From Pseudomonadota bacterium (GTDB lineage Bacteria; Desulfobacterota; Desulfovibrionia; Desulfovibrionales; Desulfovibrionaceae): a DNA stretch of 64,000 bases. Shown here one piece after another: positions 1-7,514 of the stretch (within the stretch, counting starts at the first letter, position 1; each line of letters starts with the position of its first letter). The stretch is taken from assembly GCA_023411815.1 (NCBI GenBank), contig JAEYOJ010000045.1, positions 22,787 to 86,786 of the forward strand, read 5' to 3'. Below the pieces are notes generated by a model, which made no database searches, was not told the origin of the DNA, and saw nothing but the letters and a program-made list of their open reading frames with translations. Both the position numbers and the translations under genes were made by a program.

Positions 1-2
1 TC

Positions 3-284
3 ACCTCGCTCGTCTGCTCCCTGGCCTTGCTCGTTCTGAAAAACCGGGTTCCCTCCATGGCCTGGCTGCCCGTGGCTGGCCTGCTGGACGGCTTTTCGTC
101 CTTTCTGGACCTCTCGGCCTGGCTTCTGCTCGCCCAGCAAAGTTTGACGCTGCGGCGCATGCTCAAGGACCACGCGGAAGCCCAGGGCGGATGTGCGGCC
201 ATCACGGCCTTGTGGACCATCCTCTTCCAGAACATGAATCTCCAGCACGCCGTCAACGGCCTCAAGCGTCGCGGACGTTCGTAA
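3..284 (+). CDS. C-terminal part of an unidentified integral membrane protein (5' end outside window)
   Basis: The open frame runs in from the left edge without a stop and ends at 284, giving 93 visible residues. The visible part is rich in hydrophobic stretches (about residues 1-12, 20-40 and a weaker one near 65-75) that look like membrane segments, and it ends in a basic tail (LKRRGRS). An internal TTG at 27 could be read as a start but has no convincing ribosome-binding site, and the frame is open upstream of it, so truncation by the window edge is the better reading. A terminator-like hairpin follows within 15 bases. I do not recognise the family. Confidence 0.6.
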   Translation, partial: TSLVCSLALLVLKNRVPSMAWLPVAGLLDGFSSFLDLSAWLLLAQQSLTLRRMLKDHAEAQGGCAAITALWTILFQNMNLQHAVNGLKRRGRS

Positions 285-293
285 CCGCCTCCC

Positions 294-320
294 AACCGGC
301 GCCTCGCCGGGTTTTCTTTT
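294..320 (+). terminator. Intrinsic terminator of the membrane-protein gene
   Basis: A six-base-pair stem CCGGCG/CGCCGG (296-301 and 305-310) with a three-base loop is followed by GTTTTCTTTT. It sits just after the stop codon at 284 and directly abuts the left end of the insertion sequence, so the element landed at the end of this T-tract. Confidence 0.65.
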
Positions 321-351
321 GGCGCTTTTCGCAAAGTTTGTTGTTTCAAGC
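321..351 (+). repeat. Left terminal inverted repeat of the IS
   Basis: Begins GGCGCTTTTCGCAAAGTTTG and pairs with 1433-1463 in inverse orientation, with mismatches at positions 15, 17, 24 and 26 of the repeat. Confidence 0.85.
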
Positions 352-360
352 ATCACCTTG

Positions 361-1380
361 TCAGGCTGCCTGCGCGGCCCTGAAATAGAGGGATGTTGTG
401 CGCAGAGGGCCTCGACAGGCCGCACGCAGGATCGTTCCGGGCTTTTCCCGGTCGGCGGCAGGTTTCGCCAACTCCAAGGCCCTGAACCAAGTCAGGTAGT
501 TGTCCAGGTAGCGTGTGGCGACTCCATGGAAGCGAACCATCCAGGTCTTGAGGCGACTATGAAAGCCATTCACATGCTGCAAATGGAAGATGCCCTTGTT
601 CACAGGCCTTCCTTTGCGGCTGGCGATAATCTGGTGCTCCACCTGGGCCTTTGCCGCGAAGCGGACAAACCCGGATGCCGCATCCGTGCAGAGCATGGCC
701 TCGGCCTGAAGGGCTGGTCCCAGGACGTCTTCAATCTCGTCCACGGTCAACCGACCATACCCAGCCTTGCGGCAGACGATGCCGCCACCGCGCTCCACGG
801 CGGCCATGACCGCAATCTGCTCCCGGCTGATGCCACGCTTGGCCGCCTTGCCGCCCCGTTTGCGCGCTGGTCGATGGGGCACTTTACGCCTGCCCTTCAT
901 GGATTCCAGGAAGTAGGTCTCGTCGGCTTCGACGATCCCGGTCAGCCCAGGAGCCTTGGCCAGCTTGCGCGCGGCGCGCAGAATCTTGTGACGCCAATGG
1001 AATGCCGTGCTGACATGGATGCCCAACTCCTCGGCCAGCTTGGGCAGGGTGCGCCCCTCTGCCATGGCCTCCAGATAGCGCAGCCACAGGTCCGGGTAGT
1101 GTGTCCCGGCAAGCGGAGTGGCGGTCAGGTCATTGAACGTCCGGCCGCAGCAACGGCACAAGTATCGCTGCCTGCCGCGGTATGTGCCGTTGCGCCGCGG
1201 GCTCTTGGATTCGCAGTGCGGGCATTCAACGCCGCCCGCAAACCTGGCCTCGCGGATTTCCGCCAAGCGGCTGGCCAGTTGGTCTTCAACGCCATAGGCG
1301 GCATCCAGAGCCGACAGCAGCCGTGTTCGGTCGGCTGCGCTTAAGGCCTGTATCGATTGAAGAAGGTCGCGCCAGTTCAA
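361..1380 (-). CDS. IS1595-family transposase
   Basis: A 339-residue DDE-type transposase that would cut and rejoin the ends of the surrounding element. The N-terminal part carries a zinc ribbon (CPHC, then CRCC about 20 residues later), followed by a helix-turn-helix-like stretch (LAEELGIHVSTAFHWRHKIL). The catalytic core is recognisable by VEADETYF, LCTDAASGF and a C-terminal block HVNGFHSRLKTWMVRFHGVA, in which the third acidic position is replaced by Asn-His, as is usual in ISXO2-like transposases. The reading frame is open to 1476, but that would start outside the element. I chose TTG at 1380 because AGGAGG lies six bases upstream. The gene looks intact and may be functional. Confidence 0.85.
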   Translation of the reverse strand: MNWRDLLQSIQALSAADRTRLLSALDAAYGVEDQLASRLAEIREARFAGGVECPHCESKSPRRNGTYRGRQRYLCRCCGRTFNDLTATPLAGTHYPDLWLRYLEAMAEGRTLPKLAEELGIHVSTAFHWRHKILRAARKLAKAPGLTGIVEADETYFLESMKGRRKVPHRPARKRGGKAAKRGISREQIAVMAAVERGGGIVCRKAGYGRLTVDEIEDVLGPALQAEAMLCTDAASGFVRFAAKAQVEHQIIASRKGRPVNKGIFHLQHVNGFHSRLKTWMVRFHGVATRYLDNYLTWFRALELAKPAADREKPGTILRAACRGPLRTTSLYFRAAQAA

Positions 1381-1432
1381 GAAGGCCCTCCTCTGTTGGA
1401 GTGAGCAACCTTCCAAGTATAGCAAACTAGGC

Positions 1433-1463
1433 GCTTGGAGCAACAATCCTTGCGAAAAGCGCC
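1433..1463 (-). repeat. Right terminal inverted repeat of the IS
   Basis: Read on the minus strand it begins GGCGCTTTTCGCAAGGATTG, matching the left end over 31 positions with four mismatches. The transposase start codon lies just inside it. Confidence 0.85.
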
Positions 1464-1485
1464 TTTTCAAAAGCAAAATGCTCTA
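1464..1485. repeat. Half of a family-B intergenic repeat, cut off by the IS
   Basis: TTTTCAAAAGCAAAATGCTC followed by TA is nearly identical to the right-hand end of the family-B copy at 23031-23050. The left half of the repeat is missing; the IS end sits exactly where it should continue. The final CTA is the reverse complement of the stop codon of the gene at 1483-2547. Confidence 0.6.
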
Positions 1486-2547
1486 AAGCCGTTCGGTGTC
1501 GATGGTCGCCCAGGACGTGTTCTTGATCTGGATGAGCAGGCGCTGGGCCTCGGGAAAGTCCTGGCGCATGGCCAGGCAGGCTTCCAGCAGCTCCACGGCC
1601 TTGTTGCGGTGGCCCAGCATCCAGCTCACCCTCGCCTGATGGAAGCGGGCCCATTCGTCGTTGGGGTTGAGCTTGACCGCGTTCTCGTAGGCCTGCGCCG
1701 CGCCGTGGAAATCCTTGCCGCTGTAAAGCTTGTTGCCGAGCAGCAGGAAGGGATTCTCGGCGTCCGGCTCTTCGGCCATGATCTCCACGAACAGTTCCTT
1801 GACCTGTTCCAGGCGCTGGAATTCCGCATGCACCTGGGCGGCCTTCTTGAGAAACGCCCGGCCGGACAGGCGGTCACCCTTGGCCTCGAAGGCGCGGGCC
1901 ATGGCCTCGTAGGCCTCGGCGAACAGCGTATTGATCTGCACCGCCTTGTGGAAGCAGGCGATGGCCTCGCCGTACTCGCCTTTGCGCAGATGCTCGAGCC
2001 CCTGCATGTAGTAGGTCTCGGACAGATCCTTGGTCCGCACGATATCCTCGAACTCCCTGATTGCGTCGTCAACGCGCCCCGAGGCGAGCAGATCCTTGCC
2101 CTGGCGCAGGCCGGAAGATTCCTGTTCGTTGCCTGCCGCCATGGACAGGGCCGTGGACATGTGCTTGTGCAGGGTGGCGCCCTGGTAGGGCTTGAGGATG
2201 AAGCCGGCGCAGCCCAAGGAAGCGGCCTGCAGCAGCATGCTCCGGTCGGCGGTCTGGGCCGTGACGACCACGGGTATCCGCCTGGTGGCCGGGCTCTGCC
2301 TGAGTCCGCGCAGGAACGCGATCAGCTCCATGTCCAGGAGCGAGGAGTCGCACAGGATGACTTCGGGCGGGTAGGACGCAACGTACTTGAGCGCCGCGGT
2401 CCCGGAGTCGATGGCGCGGACGAGCTTGAGCGGCAGGCCCTTGAGGTCCGTGGCGTAACGCTTGATCTGCTCGCGGTCGCTGGCGACCACCAGCAACGCC
2501 TTGGGAGCCTGCGGGGCTTGGGATGTCTGGCTACTGACGGCGCTCAC
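1483..2547 (-). CDS. Response-regulator receiver domain fused to TPR repeats
   Basis: A 354-residue cytoplasmic protein. Residues 16-135 form a CheY-like receiver: Asp67 (VILCDSSLLD) is the likely phosphoacceptor, and Lys119 in GFILKPYQG is the conserved lysine. There is no DNA-binding output domain. Residues from about 150 onward form tetratricopeptide repeats (for example YYMQGLEHLRKGEYGEAIAC and ENPFLLLGNKLYSGKDFHGA), which suggests output by protein-protein contact. The start is GTG at 2547 with only a weak purine-rich site. No kinase gene is adjacent. The stop codon TAG lies inside a family-B repeat fragment left beside the IS. The partner and process are unknown. Confidence 0.8.
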   Translation of the reverse strand: MSAVSSQTSQAPQAPKALLVVASDREQIKRYATDLKGLPLKLVRAIDSGTAALKYVASYPPEVILCDSSLLDMELIAFLRGLRQSPATRRIPVVVTAQTADRSMLLQAASLGCAGFILKPYQGATLHKHMSTALSMAAGNEQESSGLRQGKDLLASGRVDDAIREFEDIVRTKDLSETYYMQGLEHLRKGEYGEAIACFHKAVQINTLFAEAYEAMARAFEAKGDRLSGRAFLKKAAQVHAEFQRLEQVKELFVEIMAEEPDAENPFLLLGNKLYSGKDFHGAAQAYENAVKLNPNDEWARFHQARVSWMLGHRNKAVELLEACLAMRQDFPEAQRLLIQIKNTSWATIDTERL

Positions 2548-2695
2548 TCTGGTTTCCGTGGTGAAAAACCATCACTCATTTTGCAGCGCTTGGCCAGCGC
2601 TTTGTAAGGCGCCATTGGAGCGCATCGGGACTAGCGCTTTTTCATGGGATGGGAGCGCCTTCGCGCTTTCCTGCGACGGATTCGGCTCGGGAACG

Positions 2696-4090
2696 TCAGA
2701 TGATGCCTGCGTACTCCGCGGCGGCCCGGACGAAGTTGGGAGCCCAGTCTGGAATTCCCAGGGCGTGGATATGAGTGTAGCCGGCGAAGGTGCGCTTGTG
2801 CACGAGTCCGTCCCGGCCGTCATGCATGCCCGACCCGCGCTCCACGCGGAGGGCGAAATCCAGGTGCGGGGCCGGGCCGTCCAGGCAGCAGGCCGAGTAA
2901 TGGAACTCGTGGCCGGGAATGCGCGCGCCGGCCCTGAAGAACGGCGTCTCGCGCACGGCCTGGGCCTCGATGTAGCCCAAGCCCTGCGGCCGCTTGCACA
3001 GCCGCGTGGACACGGGAAAGACGCCGGCCATGGGCCAGGACCGGTCCTGGTACTCCAGGCGGTTGGCCAGGTACATGAAGCCGCCGCATTCGGCATAGAT
3101 GGGCATGCCCGATTCGGAAAACCCGCGCACGCGTTCGCGCACGCCCGCGTTGGCGGCCAGGGTCTCGGCGTGCGTCTCGGGAAAGCCTCCGCCGAGGTAC
3201 AGCCCGTGTAGTTCGGGCCAGGGCTCGGAGGTAAGGATGCTAACGCTCGCGATCTCGGCGCCCGCTCGTTCCAGGGCCTCGATATTCTCCGGATAGTAGA
3301 ACCACAGGGCCGCGTCCTGCACCACGCCGATGCGCGGCCTGCGCGGCAGCCGCAGAGGCTCGGGCCAGAGCCCGGAATGCGCGCCGGCCGCCACGGGCAG
3401 GGGCTGCGCGGATTCGGCGATGGTCCGCACGGCCCGCACATCGCAGCTCGAAGTCACGACGTCCGCCAGGCGGTCCAGGGCCGCATGCACGTCATCGGCC
3501 AGTTCCTGATCCGACCACAAGCCCATGTGCCGCTCGGGGATGGGATTTTCGGGCAGTTTGGGCAGCATGCCGATGACCGGCACGTCCGTGTACTGCTCGA
3601 TGGCTCCGCGCAGGATGGAGCGGTGCCGCTCGCCGGCCGTGCGGTTGCAGACCACGCCGGCCAGCCGCAAGCCGGGCTCGAAGGCCGCGATGCCCGCCAC
3701 GACGGCGGCGGCGGTGCGGGTCATCTTGGTGCAGTCGAGCACCAGGATCACCGGGGCCTTGATCTGGCGCGACAGTTCGGCCGTGGACAGGGTGCCCTGC
3801 ACGTCGCGTCCGTCGAAGATGCCGCGGTTGCCCTCCACCACGGCCAGGTCGAAGCCGGCCATGCGGTCGGCGAACAACACGGGCAGCAGCGCGGGCGGCA
3901 TGAGGTGCGGATCGAGATTGCAGGCCGTGGCGCCCGCGGCGAGGCCGAGCCACTTGGCGTCGATATAGTCGGGGCCCTTCTTGAAGGGGCGCACGGCCAG
4001 ACCGCTTCGGGCCAGGGCCCGGCACAGTCCAAGCGAAAGAATCGTCTTGCCAGATCCGCCGGATAGCCCGGCCAGGACCAAGCGCGGCAT
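2696..4090 (-). CDS. cbiA: Cobyrinate a,c-diamide synthase (CbiA/CobB family)
   Basis: A 464-residue enzyme expected to amidate the a and c side chains of cobyrinate (or the equivalent hydrogenobyrinate step), using glutamine and ATP in corrinoid synthesis. The N-terminus has a dethiobiotin-synthetase-like P-loop (GLSGGSGKTILSLGLCRALA) and KKGPDYID. The C-terminal half is a type-1 glutamine amidotransferase domain with the nucleophile-containing IYAECGGFMYLA. I chose ATG at 4090 because the product then starts MPRLVLAGLSGGSGKT, as in the family; its ribosome site is weak. The frame is open to a TTG at 4183 and has another ATG at 4144. It follows dsrD by about 200 bases and a terminator, so it is probably transcribed separately from dsrABD even though this gene order is familiar in Desulfovibrio. 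The link may be siroheme or corrin metabolism, but that is inference. Confidence 0.85.
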   Translation of the reverse strand: MPRLVLAGLSGGSGKTILSLGLCRALARSGLAVRPFKKGPDYIDAKWLGLAAGATACNLDPHLMPPALLPVLFADRMAGFDLAVVEGNRGIFDGRDVQGTLSTAELSRQIKAPVILVLDCTKMTRTAAAVVAGIAAFEPGLRLAGVVCNRTAGERHRSILRGAIEQYTDVPVIGMLPKLPENPIPERHMGLWSDQELADDVHAALDRLADVVTSSCDVRAVRTIAESAQPLPVAAGAHSGLWPEPLRLPRRPRIGVVQDAALWFYYPENIEALERAGAEIASVSILTSEPWPELHGLYLGGGFPETHAETLAANAGVRERVRGFSESGMPIYAECGGFMYLANRLEYQDRSWPMAGVFPVSTRLCKRPQGLGYIEAQAVRETPFFRAGARIPGHEFHYSACCLDGPAPHLDFALRVERGSGMHDGRDGLVHKRTFAGYTHIHALGIPDWAPNFVRAAAEYAGII

Positions 4091-4182
4091 GCATGGATCG
4101 CCGGTCGGCCCCGAAGGCCGCAAGAAGGAGGAAGCGTTCTGCATTGATGGTCTATGTCGCGGATGCGAAAAGCTTGAGGCCA

Positions 4183-4231
4183 AAAAACTCAGAGCCGGGA
4201 GGCAGGACGCGTGCTCCCGCCAACCCGGCTC
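4183..4231 (-). terminator. Intrinsic terminator after dsrD
   Basis: On the minus strand an eight-base-pair stem GAGCCGGG/CCCGGCTC (4224-4231 with 4192-4199) is followed by TGAGTTTTTTGG. A smaller internal pairing GGGAG/CTCCC competes with it. It separates dsrABD from cbiA. Confidence 0.65.
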
Positions 4232-4291
4232 CTGCGTAACGGACTCTGGAACCGCCGTGCGTGCGCGGCGAGTCCCTCAGCCGTGGAATTC

Positions 4292-4534
4292 CTAATCCTC
4301 GCCAGCAGCGTGCTTGCCGGCGCCCTTGAGACCGTACATGGTCGTGGAACCGGAAGACCAGTACTCAAGCTTCTCTTCCTTGACCAGGTCGGACAGGATC
4401 TTCTTCACTTCACGCGGCTTGCCGTCGGGAAACAGGGCCGTGAAATCGTTGAAGTAGAACTTTGTCTTCTTTTCCTTCTTCTCTTCAAGGAACTTGAGGA
4501 TCTCGCCTCTCGCGGTAGCTGGATCGAACGTCAT
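4292..4534 (-). CDS. dsrD: DsrD, small activator protein of dissimilatory sulfite reductase
   Basis: An 80-residue protein with a winged-helix fold in its family, charged and lysine-rich (FLEEKKEKKTKFYFNDF, PREVKKILSDLVKEEKLEYW). DsrD is found only with dsrAB in sulfate reducers and has been reported to act as an allosteric activator of DsrAB. The protein matches the family in length and in position directly downstream of dsrB. The start ATG at 4534 has GGGGG six bases upstream. A strong hairpin lies in the 68-base gap from dsrB, and a terminator follows the gene. Confidence 0.95.
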   Translation of the reverse strand: MTFDPATARGEILKFLEEKKEKKTKFYFNDFTALFPDGKPREVKKILSDLVKEEKLEYWSSGSTTMYGLKGAGKHAAGED

Positions 4535-4556
4535 TGCAAACCCCCTTGTTTAGGAG

Positions 4557-4584
4557 CAGGGGCGCGGCCTTGACCGCGCCCCTG
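4557..4584 (-). promoter_or_regulatory. Strong hairpin in the dsrB-dsrD gap
   Basis: A perfect 11-base-pair stem CAGGGGCGCGG/CCGCGCCCCTG with a six-base loop lies between the dsrB stop and the dsrD start. No T-run follows, so it is unlikely to stop transcription completely. It may protect the dsrAB message or set the dsrD level by processing or partial attenuation. Confidence 0.6.
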
Positions 4585-4602
4585 GTTGAATGCCTCAACT
4601 CT

Positions 4603-5748
4603 CTACCACTTGAACTGGGTGCTCTGACGCCAGGTGTAGTAGGCGTGATCGCGGAAGTCGTCGATGAGGTGGTGGGTGAAGGGAAGTCCGGTGACTTCGA
4701 AGAACTTCTCCCAGCCGATGCGCTCGGCCCACTCGCCAACGCGCTCGTACTTGCGGGCGTCCTTGGCATAAGCCTCAAGGATCTGCTTGATGACCTTGGT
4801 CAGGGACGGCCAGCGGGGCGGCTCGTTGGGCACGAAGGCCACGACGACCTTGGAGAACTTGGGCATGGACAGGCGGTTGGAGACCTTGCCGCCGACCATG
4901 ATGGCGCAGCCGTCACCCTCGCCGTCGGCCAGGGGCAGCGCGGCGCACATGGTGTAGCAGTTGCCGCAGAACATGCAGCGCTCGTCCTTGATGGCCACGG
5001 TGTTGCGCTGCTTGCCGTCGATCTCGATCTTGGTCGGACGGATGGCGGCGGTGGGGCAGGCGGCGACGGCCAGCGGGATTTCGCAGATCTGGTCAAGAAC
5101 CGCGTGGTCCTTGAGGGGCGGCTTGCGGTGGATGCCCACGACGGCGATGTCGGAGCAGTGCACGGCGCCGCACATGTTCAAGCAGCAGGCCAGGGCCAGA
5201 CGGACCGAGGCCGGCAGCTTCATGCTGCCGAAGTACTCGAACACTTCGTCCATCACGGCCTTGACCGGGCCGGCGGCGTCGGTGGCCGGGGTGTGGCAGT
5301 GCTGCCAGCCCTGGGTGTGCACCATGTTCGGGGTCGAGGCGCCGGTGCCGCCGATGGGGAACTTGAACGAACCGCCGGGGAACTTGCGGCCCTTCAGGTC
5401 GTCCATCAGGGGCTTCACCTTGTCCTTGGAATCAACCATGAACTCCACGTTGTTACGCGTGGTGAAGCGCAGGTGACCGCCGCAGTGCTTGTCGGCGATC
5501 TCGCACATCTCGCGGATGAGCGTAACGGTCATGAGGCGGGCGGTGCCGCAACGGACCGTGTAGACTTCGTCGCCGGACTCGGCCTTGTGCATGAGCACGC
5601 CGGGCTCCAGGATCTCGTGGTAAGCCCACTTGCCGAAGTTCTTCTTGATGACCGGGGGCAGGAACTCGTTGAAGTTCCGGGGGCCGATGTCGGAAATGCG
5701 GTTCTCCATCGGCTTATCAGGATTGTATCCAGAGGAAATGAAAGCCAT
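4603..5748 (-). CDS. dsrB: Dissimilatory sulfite reductase subunit beta
   Basis: A 381-residue subunit of the cytoplasmic DsrAB siroheme enzyme that reduces sulfite, acting with DsrC as co-substrate in sulfate respiration. The N-terminus MAFISSGYNPDKP matches the Desulfovibrio beta subunit. Cluster-binding cysteines are visible in LACCLNMCGAVHCSD (siroheme-linked [4Fe-4S]) and in the ferredoxin-like insert ERCMFCGNCYTMCAALP. The C-terminus ends FRDHAYYTWRQSTQFKW, as in orthologues. I chose ATG at 5748 with GGAGGA upstream over the frame extension to 5763. It is 63 bases downstream of dsrA, and the two are clearly co-transcribed. Confidence 0.97.
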   Translation of the reverse strand: MAFISSGYNPDKPMENRISDIGPRNFNEFLPPVIKKNFGKWAYHEILEPGVLMHKAESGDEVYTVRCGTARLMTVTLIREMCEIADKHCGGHLRFTTRNNVEFMVDSKDKVKPLMDDLKGRKFPGGSFKFPIGGTGASTPNMVHTQGWQHCHTPATDAAGPVKAVMDEVFEYFGSMKLPASVRLALACCLNMCGAVHCSDIAVVGIHRKPPLKDHAVLDQICEIPLAVAACPTAAIRPTKIEIDGKQRNTVAIKDERCMFCGNCYTMCAALPLADGEGDGCAIMVGGKVSNRLSMPKFSKVVVAFVPNEPPRWPSLTKVIKQILEAYAKDARKYERVGEWAERIGWEKFFEVTGLPFTHHLIDDFRDHAYYTWRQSTQFKW

Positions 5749-5811
5749 CGTGCTTCCTCCCAAGGTATGTCGTTGTCTAGTGCTCGCCTAAGCCTCAAGC
5801 CGCCAACCCGA

Positions 5812-7122
5812 CTAGCGGGCGTGACGCTTGCGGTACTCCTCGATGGGACGATCCCAGCCGCCGACCTCTTCTTCCTTCCAGAAGATGTAGGGGTTCTCGC
5901 GGGGGTACTTGACGTGGCGCGCATCGGGATCGACGCCGACGACCTCAAGAACCTTCTGCAAGGACATGCGGCGCATGGTCTCGCCGACGCGCTCGCGGTT
6001 CTTGCCTTCTTCCATCCACCAATCCCAGATCTTCTCGACGACTTCCTTGATCTCGTCGAAAGGCTCCTCGGCGGGGACGAAGGGTACGATGAGGGAGGAC
6101 ATCTGCTGGCCGTCCAGGATGGGGGCCTTGGCGCCGAGCAGGATGGAGGCGCCGGTTTCCTCACCGATGCGCAGGGCGCGGGGCATGACGCAGATGCAGT
6201 GCATGCAGCGCACGCAGTTCTTGTTGTCGATGGACAGCTTGGAGCCGTCCCACTTCATGCACTGGCCGGGGCAGCGATTCACGACTTCGGCAACGATGTC
6301 GAACTTGCCCCAGTCGCGACCGGCGTGGGCGCCCGCGTTGGGCTTGAACTCGCCGCCGACGTAGGCCTTCACGGCGCCCTGGTCGATGCGGATGTCGCTC
6401 TTCCAGGTACCGATGACCGAGAAGTCGGAACGGGCGATGGAGGCCACGCAGCCCAGGGGGCAGCCGTCGAACTTGAACTTGAACTTGTAGGGGAAGGCCG
6501 GGCGGTGCAGCTCGTCCTGATACTCCTGCACCAGGGCGTACTCGCAGGCCTGGGAGTCGTAGCAGGCGAACTCACAGCGGGACTTGCCCAGACAGCTGGC
6601 GGGCGTGCGCAGGTTGGAGCCGGAGCCGCCCAGGTCGTTGTTCATCTTGTGGGTCAGGTCGAAGAAGATCTCTTCGAGCTGCTCGGTGAAGGTGCCCAGG
6701 AGCACGATGTCACCGGTGGAGCCGTGCATGTTGGTCAGACCCGAGCCGCGCAGGTCCCAGATGTCGCACAGCTGGCGCAGGAACTCGGAGGTGTAGTACT
6801 TGCCGGCGGGCTGGGCGACGCGCACGGTGTGGAAGTGGGCAACGCCCGGGAACTGCTGGGGCATGTCGCAGTAACGGCCGATAACGCCGCCGCCGTATCC
6901 GAACACGCCCACGATGCCGCCGTGCTTCCAGTGCGTCTCCTTGTCCTTGTAGGAGAGTTCCTGCAAGCCGAGCCAATCGTCACAAACGTCAGCCGGGATC
7001 TGGAACTCGATGTTATCAGGGTTGGCCTTGCGACGCTCGGCCTCGCCCTTGATGTCATCAACCCAGCTTGGCCAAGGCCCCTTGGTCAACTCATCGAGCA
7101 TCGGGGTCTTGTGTTTTGCCAT
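5812..7122 (-). CDS. dsrA: Dissimilatory sulfite reductase subunit alpha
   Basis: A 436-residue subunit of DsrAB, almost the same length as the D. vulgaris protein. Typical blocks are HWKHGGIVGVFGYGGGVIGR, GSGLTNMHGSTGDIVLLGT and the siroheme/[4Fe-4S] cysteines in CLGKSRCEFACYDSQ and FDGCPLGCVASIA. A ferredoxin-like insertion carries CVRCMHCICVMPRAL, preceded by NRCPGQCMKWDG. The ATG at 7122 has GGAGGT seven bases upstream; the frame is open a further nine codons, which lack family similarity. It is the first gene of the dsrABD operon, with a candidate promoter about 180 bases upstream. Confidence 0.97.
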   Translation of the reverse strand: MAKHKTPMLDELTKGPWPSWVDDIKGEAERRKANPDNIEFQIPADVCDDWLGLQELSYKDKETHWKHGGIVGVFGYGGGVIGRYCDMPQQFPGVAHFHTVRVAQPAGKYYTSEFLRQLCDIWDLRGSGLTNMHGSTGDIVLLGTFTEQLEEIFFDLTHKMNNDLGGSGSNLRTPASCLGKSRCEFACYDSQACEYALVQEYQDELHRPAFPYKFKFKFDGCPLGCVASIARSDFSVIGTWKSDIRIDQGAVKAYVGGEFKPNAGAHAGRDWGKFDIVAEVVNRCPGQCMKWDGSKLSIDNKNCVRCMHCICVMPRALRIGEETGASILLGAKAPILDGQQMSSLIVPFVPAEEPFDEIKEVVEKIWDWWMEEGKNRERVGETMRRMSLQKVLEVVGVDPDARHVKYPRENPYIFWKEEEVGGWDRPIEEYRKRHAR

Positions 7123-7514
7123 GGTGCTACCTCCATCGGTTTCAATCATTTACAGGCCGCAACCAGTACAGAGCCGTCATCTATTACGACCTTCGTCACG
7201 CCACGGGCAGGCCGATGCGAAGGGCTCTCTCGATGCCTGGATGGAAGGATGAGTCCGGCCGATGAGCCTCATCTCTTGCCATATAATGGACAAGAACACC
7301 CGTTTGCTAGAAGCAATCAGGGATTTTGTCAACCCAAATGCCTTGCAGGCCAATGGCTTGGGCATGCTCGACCGCTTCGAAGCCTCCTCTCCACGGAGCA
7401 GCAAAACATGGATGAGGTTACACGAGCCGCTCCTACGTATCCTGGATTCTCGTAACCGAGAGACACAAAAAGCACAATGTTTTACTCGCACGCCACAGCA
7501 TTTCGGCCTTTTTT
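7123..7514. other. Intergenic region upstream of dsrA
   Basis: This 392-base stretch separates dsrA from the end of the HEAT-repeat gene and is more AT-rich than its surroundings. It holds a candidate promoter for the dsr operon (7304-7332). Open frames on both strands here have no recognisable protein features or good ribosome sites, so I regard the stretch as promoter and leader. I saw no convincing terminator for the upstream gene. Confidence 0.5.
7304..7332 (-). promoter_or_regulatory. Candidate sigma-70 promoter for dsrABD
   Basis: On the minus strand there is TTGACA, a 17-base spacer and then TAGCAA, a perfect -35 with a poor -10. It would give a leader of about 175 bases before dsrA. 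No regulator site is obvious. Confidence 0.4.

Larger units (their letters stand above)
321..1463. mobile_element. IS1595-type insertion sequence, apparently complete
   Basis: The element is 1143 bp, bounded by imperfect inverted repeats of about 31 bp (27 of 31 positions match by my alignment), and encloses one intact transposase gene on the minus strand. The terminal 14 bases GGCGCTTTTCGCAA are identical at both ends. IS1595 elements are known to make 8-bp target duplications. The flanking octamers here (TTTCTTTT on the left, TTTTCAAA on the right) do not match, so no duplication can be recognised. The right flank is half of a family-B intergenic repeat. Confidence 0.85.

Noticed and set aside
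1381..1476. An N-terminal extension of the transposase
   Set aside because: It would begin outside the IS and cross the inverted repeat; TTG at 1380 has a perfect AGGAGG.
4091..4291. A possible cobalamin riboswitch ahead of cbiA
   Set aside because: I looked for the B12-box-like conserved core and found none; the structured part is the dsrD terminator.
4534..7455. A 973-codon open frame on the plus strand opposite dsrAB
   Set aside because: It lies wholly antisense to dsrD, dsrB and dsrA, which are unmistakable. Its composition (Val/Gly/His/Leu-rich, no domain) is what codon bias in GC-rich genes leaves on the other strand.
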